DNA of 64,000 nt from Saccharum officinarum (Eukaryota > Streptophyta > Magnoliopsida > Poales > Poaceae): the NCBI GenBank assembly GCA_020631735.1, contig CM036179.1, positions 24,171,063-24,235,062 on the forward strand, given 5' to 3'. Positions within the stretch are counted from its first letter, which is position 1; each line of letters starts with the position of its first letter. This document shows, one piece after another, positions 10,646-23,090 of this stretch. A program made the translations under genes and the position numbers. The notes under the pieces are model-generated. The model did no database searches. It had not been told where the DNA came from and saw only the letters and a program-made list of their open reading frames with translations.

Positions 10646-13600
10646 ATGTCAGGCAGAGGACGTGGCAGAGGTCGTGGAGGTGCTAACCTACCCATTACTA
10701 TGGAGGAACTCATGCAAACTCAGAACCAGATGATGCAGATGTTTATGCAGCACATGCAGAACAATCCCTCTGCAGGAGGACCACCGCCTGTGCAAGTGAG
10801 GGATAAGCGTGGGGAATTTTTGAAGGGACGCCCTCCAGTGTTTTCTCATGCTACTGATCCTTTAGAGGCAGATGATTGGGTGAGGGCAGTGGAGAAACAG
10901 CTGAATATAGCCCAATGCAATGATATGGAGAAGGTGTTATATGCATCTGGTCAGTTACAGGGGACAGCTCAGACTTGGTGGGAGTCGTATCAAGCTGCAC
11001 GCCCTGACAATGCTCCTCCTATCACTTGGAATGAGTTTGTTAGAGATTTTCGAGCTCGTCATATTCCTGAAGGTATAATTGAGCTGAAGCAGGAATAATT
11101 CAGAAACCTTAGGATGGGACAGATGAGCGTTAGTGAATATCATGACAGGTTCACCCAGTTGGCTCGCTATGCTCCTAATGAAGTGAGGGAAGATGCAGAC
11201 AGGCAGCGTCTTTTCTTGAAGGGAATTTATTATGATCTTCGCTTGCAGTTGAAGGGGAACAACTATGCTAGTTTTCAAGAGCTGGTAAATAAAGCTATTG
11301 TGCTTGATAATGAGCGCAGAGAGATGGACAGGAAGAGGAAGATGAAGGTACAAAGCTCAGGAAGCAACAACCGTCAGCGCACTAATTCTCAGCATGGTTT
11401 TCATCAGAAGTTTCAGGGACCGGTTAGCCAGTGGAATCGTAATCCGAATCAGAGGTGGTCCTAGAATTGGCAAAGTAATCAGTCACAACAGCGTTCATCA
11501 TATCCCCAGCGTCAACAGTATCAGCAGACTGGGCAACAGACTCCTCGTACTGGAAATTCCAATGTTACCCCCATGAAGAATAGTGCTCCCAGCACGCCTA
11601 CTAGATGCTTTGTCTGTGGTAAAGAGGGGCATATATCTTACCATTGTCCTGAGAAGCAGAACCAGCAGACTCCTCAGAGCCAGAAGAGCAACCAGAGGCA
11701 ATCTGGTACTGGAAGGGTGAATCACGTGTCTTCTGATACAGCTCATGATGCACCAGAAGTTATGATTGGTACGTTCAATGTACATTCCACTCCTGCAACT
11801 GTTCTTTTTGACTCTGGAGCATCTCATACATTCATATCCAACATTTTTGTTAAAATGCATAGTATACCCATGCTAGCTATGAAAGAACCTCTCTTAGTAA
11901 ATTCACCTGGAGGTACCATGCAAACCAGTAATCGTTGTCTTCCAATTAGTATGGTATTAAGGGGGTAGAGTTTAAGATAACTCCTATAGTGTTGAGGACA
12001 TCTGGTATTGATGTGATATTGGGTATGGACTGGATGAAGCAAAATCAGGCAGAGATTCAGTGTCAGCAGAAAGTGGTAGTTGTGACTGCACCTAATGGAG
12101 ATAAAATCAATGTGGATGTAGCAGTGCAGAAGCAACCAACCGCTGTGGTGAATCAGCTTGAAGATACTATTAAGGAGAATTCAGTGATTGAGGAATTTTC
12201 GGATGTCTTCCCTGATGAATTGCCAGGTATGCCACCTGACCGAGACATTGAATTTCTTATTGAATTACTTCCTGGAACTGCACCTATAGCCAAACGACCA
12301 TATAGGATGGGAGTAGATGAATTAGAAGAACTTAAGAAACAAATTAAAGAATTACAAGATAAAGGTTTTATTAGACCTAGTTCATCACCTTGGGGAGTAC
12401 CAGTTATTTTTGTTGATAAGAAAGATGGCGGTCAGAGGATGTGTGTTGATTACCGGTCACTAAATGAGGTAACTATCAAGAATAAGTACCCTTTGCCCAG
12501 GATTGATGACTTGTTTGATTAGTTGAGAGGTGCTTGTGTGTTCTCTAAGATTGATTTACGTTCTGGTTATCATCAGTTGAAGATTCGTGTTTCTGATATT
12601 CCAAAGACAGCTTTTACTACAAGGTATGGATTGTATGAGTATACTGTTATGTCATTTGGATTGACCAATGCACCTGCATACTTTATGTACATGATGAATA
12701 AGGTGTTTATGGAATATTTGGATAAGTTTGTGGTGGTATTTATTGATGATATACTGGTATTTTTCAAGACGGAGGAAGAGCATGCTGAACATTTGAGGTT
12801 GGTATTGCAGAAACTTAGAGAGCATAAACTGTATGCGAAGCGAAGTAAATGTGAGTTTTGGTTGAAGGAAGTTTCTTTCCTTGGTCATATTGTTTCTAAT
12901 GGAGGGATATCAGTGGATCCAGGTAAAGTAAAGGATGTATTAGATTGGAAACCACCTATTGATGTTAGCGAGATTCGTAGTTTCTTGGGATTAGCTGGAT
13001 ATTACAGACGGTTCATTGAAGGGTTTTCTAAACTTGCTAAACCTATGACATTTCTGTTAGAGAAGAATGCCAAGTTTGTGTGGTCAGATAAATGTCAAGA
13101 TAGTTTTGAGGAATTGAAGAAGAGGTTGACTACAGCGCCTGTTTTGGTTTTGCCAGATTTGAGTAAGAAGTTTTCTATTTATTGTGATGCTTCTCGTCAA
13201 GGTTTGGGATGTGTTCTTATGCAAGAAGGCAGAGTTGTGGCTTATGCATCTAGGCAGTTGAGAAAGCATGAGTTGAATTATCCTACACATGATTTGGAGT
13301 TAGCAGCTGTAGTTCATGCTTTAAAGATTTGGAGACATTATTTGATTGGACATAAGAGTGATATATGCACTGATCATAAGAGTTTGAAGTATATTTTCAC
13401 TCAGTCAGATCTGAATTTGAGGCAACGCAGATGGTTAGAGTTGATTAAGGATTATGATATTGAGATACACTATCATCCTGGTAAGGCTAATGTAGTAGCT
13501 GATGCTCTTAGTAGGAAAAGTTATGCCAATGAGATACGGACGATGTCTATGACTAGTGAGTTATGTGCTGAATTTGAATATTTGAATTTGGGCATTGTTA

Positions 13601-15060
13601 CTAATACAATGGAATTAGTGATAGAGCCTACCTTAGAGCAAGAAATCTACAAGGGTCAGTTGAAGGATGAGAAACTAAAGAAGATAGCGGAAGATATAGT
13701 GATTGGTAAGTCACCAGGCTTTCGAATGGATGATAATGGAATTTTGTGGTTTGGAAAGAGGCTGTGTGTACCTGAGGATCAAACTGTTAGACAGGCAATT
13801 CTTCGCGAAGCTCATGAGTCAGCTTATTCTATTCATCCTGGTAGTACTAAGATGTATTTGGATCTTAAACAGAAATATTGGTGGGTTGGATTAAAGCGAG
13901 ATGTGGCTGAGTATGTGGCATTGCGTGACACTTGTCAGAGGGTGAAAGCAGAGCATCAGAGACCTGCTGGATTGTTGCAACCGATGAAGATTCCTGAATG
14001 GAAGTGGGAGGAAGTTGGTATGGATTTTATAGTAGGGTTACCACGTACTCAGAGAGGTTATGATTCTATTTGGGTGATAGTAGATCGGTTAACTAAAGTT
14101 GCTCATTTTATACCAGTTAAGACTACATACCATGGACCAAAATTGGCAGAGTTGTATATGGAGAGAATAGTCTGTCTGCATGGAGTACCAAAGAAGATTG
14201 TATCTGATCGAGGATCGCAGTTTACGTCGCATTTTTGGAAAGCTGTGCATGAATCATTGAGAACAAAATTGAATTTTAGTACTGCATATCATCCACAGAC
14301 AGATGGACAGACTGAAAGGACCAACCAGGTATTAGAGGATATGTTGAGAGCTTGTGCATTGCAATATGGAACTAGTTGGGATAAGATTTTGCCTTATGCA
14401 GAATTCTCTTACAATAACAGTTATCAACATAGTCTTAAGATGGCATCGTTTGAAGCTTTGTATGGACGTAAGTGTAGAACTCCATTGTTTTGGGATCAGA
14501 CAGGTGAATCTCAAGTGTTTGGTACAGATGTTCTTAGAAACGCAGAAGATCAAGTGTGAGTGATTCGTGAGAATTTGAGAGTAGCACAGTCTCGTCAGAA
14601 GAGTTATGCTTACAATAGAAGAAGAGATTTAGTTTTTGAGGTAGGTGATTATGTCTATTTGAAGGTGTCACCTATGAAAAGTGTGAGGAGGTTTAACATG
14701 AAAGGTAAACTAGCACCAAGGTATGTTGGACCATTTGAAGTTATTACTAGATGTGGGGAAGTTGCTTATCAATTAGAGTTGCCTGAGAATTTATCTGGAG
14801 TACATGATGTGTTCCATGTTTCACAACTTAAGAAGTGTTTACAGGTGCCTGAGGAGCAGATATCTTTAGAAGAGTTGACTGTTAAGGAGGATCTTACATA
14901 TGAAGAGTTTTCGATTAAGATTTTAGAGACTGCTGAGAGAGTTACTCGAAGTCGGATTATTAAAATGTGCAATGTACAGTGGAATCGATATTCAGAGGCA
15001 GAGACAACTTGGGAAAGAGAGGATGAATTGAGGAAATCATATCCGCAGTTGTTTGAGTAA
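10646..15060 (+). pseudogene. gag-pol polyprotein of element A, broken
   Basis: Gag starts MSGRGRGRGRGG and reaches a CCHC knuckle (CFVCGKEGHISYHC, from 11606). Protease active site DSGAS near 11810; reverse transcriptase from about 12190 with FIDD at 12739-12750; RNase H (YCDAS near 13180, DALSRK near 13500); integrase with core acidic residues at about 14023, 14205 and 14314; C-terminal chromodomain about 14930-15050. Breaks: TAA 11096, TAG 11462, a one-base frame change near 11962, TAG 12520 and TGA 14557. The integrase zinc finger has Arg (CGT near 13924) where the family has the first Cys of the C-x2-C pair. All four nonsense codons fit C-to-T change. The frame otherwise matches chromovirus polyproteins along its whole length. 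Confidence 0.93.
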
Positions 15061-15090
15061 GCAGTCCAATCTCGAGGACGAGATTCTTTT

Positions 15091-15100
15091 AAGGGGGTAG
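15091..15100 (+). other. Polypurine tract of element A
   Basis: AAGGGGGTAG four bases before the 3' LTR and 30 bases after the pol stop; primes plus-strand synthesis. The position relative to the LTR is typical. Confidence 0.8.
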
Positions 15101-15104
15101 AATT

Positions 15105-17985
15105 TATAACACCCAAATTTTAGGAGTAATAAATTTTAAATAATTTAGAGAAAGGGGAATTAAAATGTTAAAACTATTTGGTGATGCATTCATGCTGTTG
15201 CATTTATTTTATTTTGTGGTGTGGATATATTTGTTTTATTTGATTTGGTTTAGGAAAATTTGATTTGAAAATGTGTTTGGAAAATTAGAAAAAAAAGAAA
15301 CAAAAGAAAAAAAAATAAAAAAAAAAATAAAAACAACTTACCTTCTTACCTGGTGGCCCGATGGCCCGGCGGCCTGCTTTCTTCCCCCGCGCTGGCGCCT
15401 GTGATCGCGTGGGCCGGCCCAGCAGCCGCGTCAGCCCGAGCCAGCGCGGCATCGGCCCAGTACCGCAGCAGCAGCGTTTCCCCCTCTCCTTGGTCGCTGA
15501 CGGGTGGGGGCCACATGTCAGTCGTCTTCTTCATCGCGTCGTAACCGAGCCGGATTCAAGCTCGCAATCACCGAATCTTCACCGCCTCTATACCGAGATT
15601 TCCTACCCGAACACGATGTGGTAAAGCTTTAAAAGTGAAGCCGCGACCCCCTTATCCCTTTTTCCATCTAAAAGCCGAGTTTAGCCCCGTGAAATCGAGC
15701 CTTGTGAGCTTGGAACCCTAGGCGAGTTCGGTCGCACACCGCCGTCACTTACGGGTGGTTTTGCGCCTTCTTTCTTCGCTTGGGTGAGTTTGTCATCTTC
15801 TCCTCTCCCTCCCTATGCTTTTCTTTTGAGTTTTTGTGCTTTGTATCGTGGGATTGGAGCTCACCGTGGCTGACAATGGCGCCGCCGTTCATCCCCGAGC
15901 CGTGTTCTCTCCTCGGGTCGTCGTAGTGCTCCTAAACCGCCTAGATGAGTTCGGGTTTACTTCCTCTTTCGATTGGTGTTGGTTGCGGGTTGATTGGTGG
16001 TCGGGAACGGGGAAGCCGAGTTTTTTCCGGCGAGCTCGGGTGGCCGGCCATGGTGACCGCCGGTCGGAACCGAGGAAGAAGGGTCGGGTTCTTCACTGTA
16101 GACTTGCTGATGAACACGATCCGTCCAAATCGAGATCAACGGCCCAGATTAGAACTTACCCCTTCGCGGGTAAATTTGTTAAAGAGACCCTCAGCTTTTT
16201 AGTTATCAACCCGCGGTCCATAGCGTATGTCGGAAAATGCGTTTTCACGTTTTGGAAGCGTATTCTCTCCCGGATAAGTCAAAAATACGTTTTCAGATAT
16301 TTACAGTTTTGCCACTAGAACTATTTTGGTCATAAAATCTTCGTTTTAACTCCGATTTGATCCGTTCAAGTTGCGTTAGGTTCGTATTTGCGAGTTCTAC
16401 ATGATAGTGTAGTTGTACAGTTAGTTTTGATAATTTATTTTTTGAGTTTATAATTAAGTAATTATTTATATATATGAAATCTTAGAAAATTCATAACTTT
16501 CACGTTTTAACTCCGAATTTGGTGATCTTTGCGTCTGTGTGATCATAGAAACGTGTAGAAGAGTTTTATAAACTTTTATTACTGTTTTGTTACTGTTGGT
16601 GTACTGTTCTAATTGTATCTCTTTGTTTGCTTCGTGTTTGTTTGATTGGATGCATGTGTGTTGTTGATTGATGATCGAGTATAGAAGGTGAGCAGTATCT
16701 GGACGATTCGGAGTATTACTTTGAGCCAAGTCAGCAGTATCACTTGGAAAGCTTTGATCAAGGCAAGTATAACACAGGACTATCCTTGTTACCTATACAT
16801 TGAATTGTCATACATATGCATGTGCTTACCTTGACAACCTTAGAGATTATAACTTAGTGATTGTTATCTTGATTCCTTATCAACCTTGGGAATGCATATG
16901 GGTAGCTACTGCTAGTGCTTAAACTAAGAACAATGATCTTGTAATTTGATTAATGGATTAAGCAATCAACTATTAAGATGATTTTATTACTGTTAAAAGG
17001 GGGCTAGAGCATGTGTATTATTTTGATGCTCTGGTTTCTCTCCATAAGGACTTATCTGTAAGTGATAACCGGGATATACAGTACAGCTGTGAGGGCTATA
17101 TGGCTCTGGCTTTAGTTATTCAAGAGACCTTTTCTAGCTTGTTAGAGGTTACCTTAAATGGCGTAAGAATGACTTGCCACGTTGGGTGTAGTGCGAGCCC
17201 CTGGCCTAGTGTGTATAGGCTGCGGTTGTTGTGCCACAGGGAAGGGGGGTTCTACATCTGCCTGCCGAGTGAATCTAATGGCCCTAACTTGTTAGACGAA
17301 CTTTTGAGTGGCTTTATATGGTTCTCGGGTGTTTGGGCTTGATCTCCCCACTCATTTGGAAATCATGACTCACAGTGAAAGTGTACACCTCTACGCAGAG
17401 TTAAAAACTGGTATACTAGCCGTGCTCACGGATACGAGCGGCCTTGGGGATTCTTATGGAATAGTTGATCATAACTGTTATATCATGTTTAATTATTGTT
17501 GATTATTATTTGTTCATGTTAATGCTATTCATTATCCTTATTACAATTGATCATTGGTTCTTTAATGGGAAGCGGTTTATCTTGATGCTACTCAATTGCT
17601 AATATATGATTAAAAGCTAAACGCAGTTAAACAATGTCTAGCCTTTTTGAGCCTCATGAACCCTGTGTTATATTTGTTGAGTTCGACATGGACTCACCCT
17701 TGCTATTTCCACCATAACAGATGAAGATATAGAGGAAGATTATCGGAATGAGTACTAGTCTTGGTGTCAACCAGTCAACCGTGTCCCTGTGTGGAGTTTC
17801 CGCTGAAGAATTACTATTAGTTATTATTACCTATCGTTCAAGACTATGTCTTAAATACTTATTCGTTATGTAATAAGCACTGTGATGATACTTTGTAATT
17901 TGTCAACTTATGTGTGCGACTGTTTCCTGGGGCGCACATGAGTCTTTTATGCATTCTATTTTTGTCCTTAAAAATGGGTGTGACA
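15105..17985 (+). repeat. 3' LTR of element A
   Basis: Matches 6185-9047 closely. It starts TATAACACCC rather than TGTAACACCC, so the conserved TG dinucleotide is lost at this inner edge; it ends GTGTGACA followed by the target duplication. The 18-bp length excess over the 5' LTR is mostly a longer A-rich run near 15290-15335. Confidence 0.93.
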
Positions 17986-17990
17986 CACAA

Positions 17991-18790
17991 TGAAGTTCTT
18001 CTCTGCTACTGCCTCATCAAGATTTAGGAGTTCAAGGCATCAGTCCGTCGTCTGAAGATTTCACCAGAAGAATTGGGAGCCTCATCTAGGAGTAAACCTA
18101 AGGGATCATATCATATCATATCACACATAAACTGGAGCTGGCGACAGCAATGTCTCTATATAATGTACTTTCCTTCCACTACGGTAAATACAAATTTGCC
18201 ATGCTAAGAACAAGAAAAAAATAAAAATCCACAATGCAGTATTATATTGATGCAGTAAATAAGTTTAGCGGTGTTACAGTCATTTTCAGCACAGAACTTG
18301 ATCAAAGTATCTATCGGAATATATATACATCAGCGGTAAAATGACAGATACGACAATTACAACCTTTCAGTTTCGTATGCTCATTTTCTTAAGCACTAGA
18401 AATTTCAGACACAAGGGGAAAAGCATATTCACTCCAAGATCTGATCATTTCGATTTTGAAAGACCTTGTGCCCGGCCACAACTTGAGTCATCTTTGACGA
18501 CGCGCTTGCAGAACCAGCAGACGTAGCTAGGTCTCTCATCACCCACCCGTGGTGGAGGCAAAGTTAGTTGTGTACTCCTATTATTCCTGGACGACCCTGT
18601 AATGAGTTTGGAGTGCAGAAGCTTATGTAAGGAAGAACGTTGTCCTCGTCGTCGCCACAGCAGTTGGCTACCTTCCTGACATGGCTAGAATTTATCTCTA
18701 TGCTGGACGTCCTCATGAATAGGAATCGGCGAAACCATCCGCGAAACCGAAACCATTCACCCGAAGCGTAAAGTATCACGTAAGACTCCC
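17991..18790. other. Intergenic stretch with no recognised gene
   Basis: Sequence to the right of the element A insertion. It has no convincing coding frame and no terminal repeats. A minor TCATA repeat lies near 18106-18125. On the minus strand a frame near 18610-18680 (HVRKVANCCGDDEDNV) sits downstream of the heat-shock-factor fragment described next and may belong to the same decayed gene. Confidence 0.4.
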
Positions 18791-18794
18791 TAAA

Positions 18795-18930
18795 CATATG
18801 TGTTGAGCTGGCGCACCAAGCTGGAGAAGTTGCAGTGCTTGAAGTAGGCGGGCAGCAGGGTCCGCGCGAAGGCGAAGCTGTTGTTGGCCGGGCCCCAGGC
18901 GATGACGGCGTCCGTGGACGGGTCCTACCG
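18795..18930 (-). pseudogene. Heat shock factor DNA-binding-domain fragment
   Basis: The minus strand reads [17 protein letters not shown], then [19 protein letters not shown], which is the hallmark of the plant HSF DNA-binding domain exon 1 (HsfC or HsfB type). It is not functional: a stop codon stands just before the DP, about five codons normally found between NSF and the following AFAR (the VVADP segment) are missing, and after RQLNTY the frame meets a stop with no proper splice donor. No oligomerisation region follows. It is a relic of a gene or a transposon-captured exon. Confidence 0.75.
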
Positions 18931-19189
18931 CTCCTCTTTCCTTATTAGGAGCAGGTGTAGGTAGGGCCGTGCCCTTCCGGGGGACACACATTGCCACGCA
19001 GGCGCAGCACGCCAGCACGTGTACGACAAGAAGAGAGTAGTACAGATTAAAAGACCCATATCATGAGTGAGACCGGCCATAAACTCTTACCGATGAGTAG
19101 TTCTTTGTATTTAACTGCTGTCGATACAGGATCCATACGGTTCCTCATCTAGCAGTTGGCTTTGGCCTGGCCTGCAAGTCTGGCTGGAT

Positions 19190-19560
19190 AGGCATGACAA
19201 CAAACGACGCCGACTCCGAGTAGAATAGACCGAACTAACCGGACTCCTAATAGCAATTACCTTATGTAATTAGATCAGAACACCTTCTCTGGATCCACCT
19301 AGGACTGTAAACCACACCATAGTTGTCTCTCCCTATATGAAGAGAGGCTATGAGCACCCCTTGTAACATACAATCATAACAATTAGTCCAACGCAAAGAC
19401 TAACACAGAGTGGACGTAAAGGCTATTACTCGATCACGAGGGCCCGAACCAGTATAAATCGACTGTCTTTTGCGTTAACCGCCGAGTTCCGCATAGGTCG
19501 AAGCCTGAACAACTGTCCTGGGTACCCCCGTAGCAGACTATCGTTGGTAAAACATCGACA
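19190..19560 (+). repeat. Probable LTR remnant of a Tat-lineage Ty3/gypsy element
   Basis: The string of landmarks CCCTATATGAAGAGAGGC (TATA-like), CTTGTAACA, GGGCCCGAACCAGTATAAA, GGGTACCCCCG and GGTAAAACATCGACA follows the order of LTR landmarks I know from grass Tat/RIRE2-type elements. The right edge (CA at 19560) is reasonably clear; the left edge is not, and there is no partner LTR or primer site after it. Likely a truncated or solo LTR. Confidence 0.45.
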
Positions 19561-19592
19561 TCTATTATAATTTTTATCTTACAATGTTCTAT

Positions 19593-20820
19593 CACTACTA
19601 CACAAATCTCTTTCAGCGACGCCCCCTTTTTCATTCAGAGGCGGTTCACTTAGCAGACCGCCGCTGATCACTGCTGCTTCGTGACCACCTCTGAAGATCA
19701 ATCTTTAGAGGCGGTTCAATTAAGAAAACTGCCTATGATAAATGTCCATTTTCAGAGGTGGTTATGTTAAGAGAACCGTCACTGAAGATGGATATTCAGA
19801 GGCAGTTCTTTTAACAAAACCATCTCTGAAACTGTCCAATTTCAGTTCCTTAAGATACCGCCCTTACAAATGGGTTATCAGAGGCGGTTCTCTTTAGTGA
19901 ACCGCCCTAAAAAATGCCCCGCGCCATGAGATAAAATATTGATTTTTTTAACTAATACAGGACGAGGGATCGTCCGGCCATGAGAGAAAGAGACAGATCG
20001 GACAAATATTATCAGGGAGAATGAAATATGACATTTCTGTTCTCTTATTAACAAACAACCATCTCGATGGATGCCCCACAATGAACCAACACAGAAGAAT
20101 CAAACGAAATTTACAAAGGGCCGTCGAATAAACCGATTTAACAAAGAGCCATCTCGAAGGATGGCTCACTGTGCATTAACGAACAAGTATCTTAAAACTA
20201 ACCAAAGTGCGTGATCCACTCTAAACCATATTAACAAAGAGCCATCTCGATGGATGGCTCACAGTGCAGCAACACAATGTATCTGACAAGCCAACAGCAA
20301 AAGAAACATTGTATCTGACAAAATAATTCACAACATAACTTTGTTCTTCGTCTTCTCCTGTCTGAAACTTCTTCTTCATCTTGACGACAACCGAGACGGA
20401 GGGGCCTTTGATGCTTCAGAACCGACAGATGGCCCTGAAATTGAAGTACATATGTGTTTAGGTGTGCACCGAAGTGGGAAACTAAATAAAGAATGTAAAA
20501 CACTAACCTGGAGACCAAGAGCCGGCCCCTGATGCAACGTTGTGCGCTGTGTTAGAAGAAATCTCAATCAACTCGACGTCCATTGCATCAGGGCCTGTGA
20601 AGACAAGACAAGTTGGTACACACATAACTCCAAAAAATGCACCATGTGGCATAAAAATTCACCTTGAGGAGGAACTGATGATGCCGGAGAGACTGAGGGT
20701 AGGCTTTCGTGGCACAACAGGTTTGGGCCAGATGACATAGGTGACGGTGGCCTGTGCAAGACGTCCCTCTAACGATTGAAGAGCCGGTACCCCCGGTGCT
20801 CTGATTCCAGGTAACCCCTG
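19593..20820 (+). mobile_element. CACTA (En/Spm) element 1, left end, copy A
   Basis: Starts with the CACTA-type terminus CACTACTACACAAATC at 19593. Five subterminal repeats of the form AGAGGCGGTTC(A/T)...TTAA/AG lie about 60 bp apart between 19637 and 19900, each followed by partly complementary GAACCGCC-type sequence. The interior has short minus-strand frames without identified domains and several copies of a GAGCCATCTCGATGGATGG motif. The unit stops abruptly at about 20820 where LTR sequence begins. No right-hand AGTAGTG terminus for this family was found, so the element is truncated. Confidence 0.75.
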
Positions 20821-20864
20821 TGTAAGGTCCAAATGGCTAGATGGGGGTGAATAGCCTATTTAAA
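20821..20864 (-). repeat. Inverted fragment of a copia LTR end
   Basis: TGTAAGGTCCAAATGGCTAG followed by the GGGGGTGAATAGCC motif is the reverse complement of the end of the solo LTR at 23047-23090. It is followed by about 95 bp of GC-rich sequence of unknown origin (20865-20959) before the full LTR begins. Confidence 0.8.
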
Positions 20865-20959
20865 AGATGCCTCCCTGCTCGTGGCATCCGGCCGCGCCTC
20901 CCTCCATTCCCCTCTGTTGCGTCGCCCTGCTTACGGCGTCTGGCGTCGACGAGACCTAC

Positions 20960-23090
20960 TGAAAGCCTAAGTTTGGTTTTGGTAATTAATGACACCAAGT
21001 TGCTAATGCCATGTGTTTAGTGGTTTGAGTTAGGCATAAGCAACACATGTGATGAAGGTGTATGTGGCAAGGAGTGGTGGCCACAAGATCATAAAGAGAT
21101 GGTGCATGGACATGAAATGATGATCATGGTGATCAAGCATGAGGAGATAGACATGGAACAAAGTGATCAAGACAAAGGTATAATCATAGGGTTTGCTTTT
21201 GCTAGTCTAAGATGAGTAGAGAAGTGATTGACCGGGTTTAGGATTGATAGCCGACTATTAAGAGGGGCAATCACGGTTAGCTCGTGGATCAAGTGCTACT
21301 AGGTCATCTTCTTGAGCATATGCATTAGGATCTAGTAGAGAGCTAACATATCGCCTTGGAAAATGATTATGAAAATGCTAACACACATGCACATGGTGAT
21401 TTTCACATGATGGTGTTGGCACATTTGCGAAGGCGGCGGTGTTTGAGCGGTAGAGAGGGGTTTGGGGTTCGGTCTCCCTCCCGCCGAGCTTGCGAGTGCG
21501 GGATTCAGGCGTTTTCGGGGAAATGAAATACCTATTTTCCATTACGCCGGAGGTTAAAAAAGTGGTGAAAGCACGGAGGTGTTTCATGAGCTAAAACATG
21601 TGTTTTAGTGATACACATATGAAGAGTAGCTCATAAGTGACAAGGGCGATCAAGCGGAACGAGTTTTCGATGAAGCTTCATGAAGAAACGAGCGATAGAC
21701 GCTCGGCTTGCTAGTGACAGATGCGGGGTGCGGCGTCTGACGCTAAACCCTAGTAGCACGGCATTGGACGTGGCGACGGACGCGTGGTTGGTCGCGCGAC
21801 AGACGCTGACGTCAGCGTCTGTCGGCTACGCGCAGAGGAAGCGGAGTGAGCTGTGGAGCGACAGACGCCAGGCCGCGTCTGTCGGGCGACCACTGGGCGT
21901 GTCTGTCGCATGATAGCGTGGTTCCGGTCCTTACTGGACCACGTCTGTCGCGCGATGGATGCTGAGGGTGCATAGCGTCGGACACGTCTGTCGCCCGTGA
22001 CAGACGCTGGGTCGCGAAGCGTAGGACGCGTCTGACGCTGGGATTTCGACTATTAGCTTTGAGCGCGTGGGGACATGTGGCACGAGGAGAACACGACAGA
22101 CACTGGGCGTGCGTCTGTCGGCTTGGCGATAGACGCTACTGTGCAGCGTCTGTCGCCCCCAAAAATCGTCCAGTGAAGTTGATAACGGCTAGCTCTTGAG
22201 TGAAACGTTATAAATAAGAGGTGGCCGGCCCTTGGGGGTTCTCTCTTGCACATTTGAGATATTGAGGCACACTTTGAGCTAGAGAACTTTCCCTCCACTC
22301 ATCTCCTTGCTTGGTTGCATACTCTAGAGAGATTGAGTGAGATTCAAGTGCATTGCATTGAGAGTTGCATCTAGTGGCACTTGATCTTCGTGTTTGCTGC
22401 GGATTGCTTGTTACTCTTGGGTGTTTCCTGACACCCTAGATGACTTGGAGTAGCGGTGGTGTTGAGCTCTACCTCGGAGATTGTTTCGAGCCTCACCAAG
22501 TTGATTGTGAGGGGTTCTTGAGCCTTCCCCGCGGGAGTTCGTAAATTGGCTACTCTAGTGGAGCTCGTGGCTTGGAGGATCCTCATCTTATGAGTGGATG
22601 TGCGGCACCCACTGAGGGTTCAACTCTTGATAGTTGATTAGCTTGTGATCCATCAAGTGGGTGCATCACCACAACGAGGAGTAGCTTGCTGGGAAGCAAG
22701 TGAACCTCGGTAAAAAATCTTGTGTCATCTCTTTGCCGAGGATTTCTCTTGTGATTGCTCGTTATGATTGATTCTTCGAGTGCATTGCTTCTCTACATCG
22801 TTGGTATAAGAATCAAGTCACTTGCTCTTTACTTTCTTGTACTAGTCCTTGTGTAGTTTGCTTAGTGTAGCCTTTATCACATAGGAGTAAGTAGCTTAGT
22901 GACTTAGCATTGTTGGTGTGTATTAGAGATCATAGCCTTTCTTCACTAGAATTGTATAGGTGGCTTGCATAGTGTAGTTGAGCTAGTGCTAGAATTAGCT
23001 TAGCCATCTTTTATACTAACGTGGTTGTTTAGTGAAGCTTGTAGATTTTTAAATAGGCTATTCACCCCCTCTAGCCATTTGGACCTTACA
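20960..23090 (+). repeat. Solo LTR of a SIRE-like Ty1/copia family
   Basis: 2131 bp from TGAAAGCCTAAGTTTGG to GGACCTTACA. Start, end (TATTCACCCCCTCTAGCCAT) and an internal GC-rich block (AACGCCTGAATCCCGC-like, read in reverse) correspond to the LTR of the minus-strand copia element at 34490-36726, so it is a diverged member of the same group. It contains a dense set of CGACAGACGC / GCGTCTGTCG motifs between about 21710 and 22160. No primer site, internal domain or second LTR follows, and no target duplication flanks it (CCTAC left, GACAC right). The ORFs in it are not genes. Confidence 0.8.

Larger units (their letters stand above)
6185..17985 (+). mobile_element. Element A: complete Ty3/gypsy chromovirus, Tekay/Del-like
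   Basis: An 11.8 kb LTR retrotransposon with two near-identical LTRs (6185-9047, 15105-17985), initiator-Met primer binding site, polypurine tract, and a perfect 5-bp target duplication CACAA (6180-6184 and 17986-17990). Internal order: short leader, an extra ORF (9237-9941), about 700 bp of non-coding spacer (9942-10645), then a single gag-protease-RT-RNase H-integrase frame ending in a chromodomain, which places it in the chromovirus branch. The LTRs differ only slightly by eye (scattered substitutions plus a longer A-run in the 3' copy), so the insertion is recent in evolutionary terms. Because gag-pol is broken, this copy cannot supply its own proteins. Confidence 0.95.

Noticed and set aside
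8077..17342. Frames at 6850-7266, 8077-8358, 15836-16318 and 17013-17342
   Set aside because: They are the same LTR sequence at both ends of element A, with frame lengths changed by indels.
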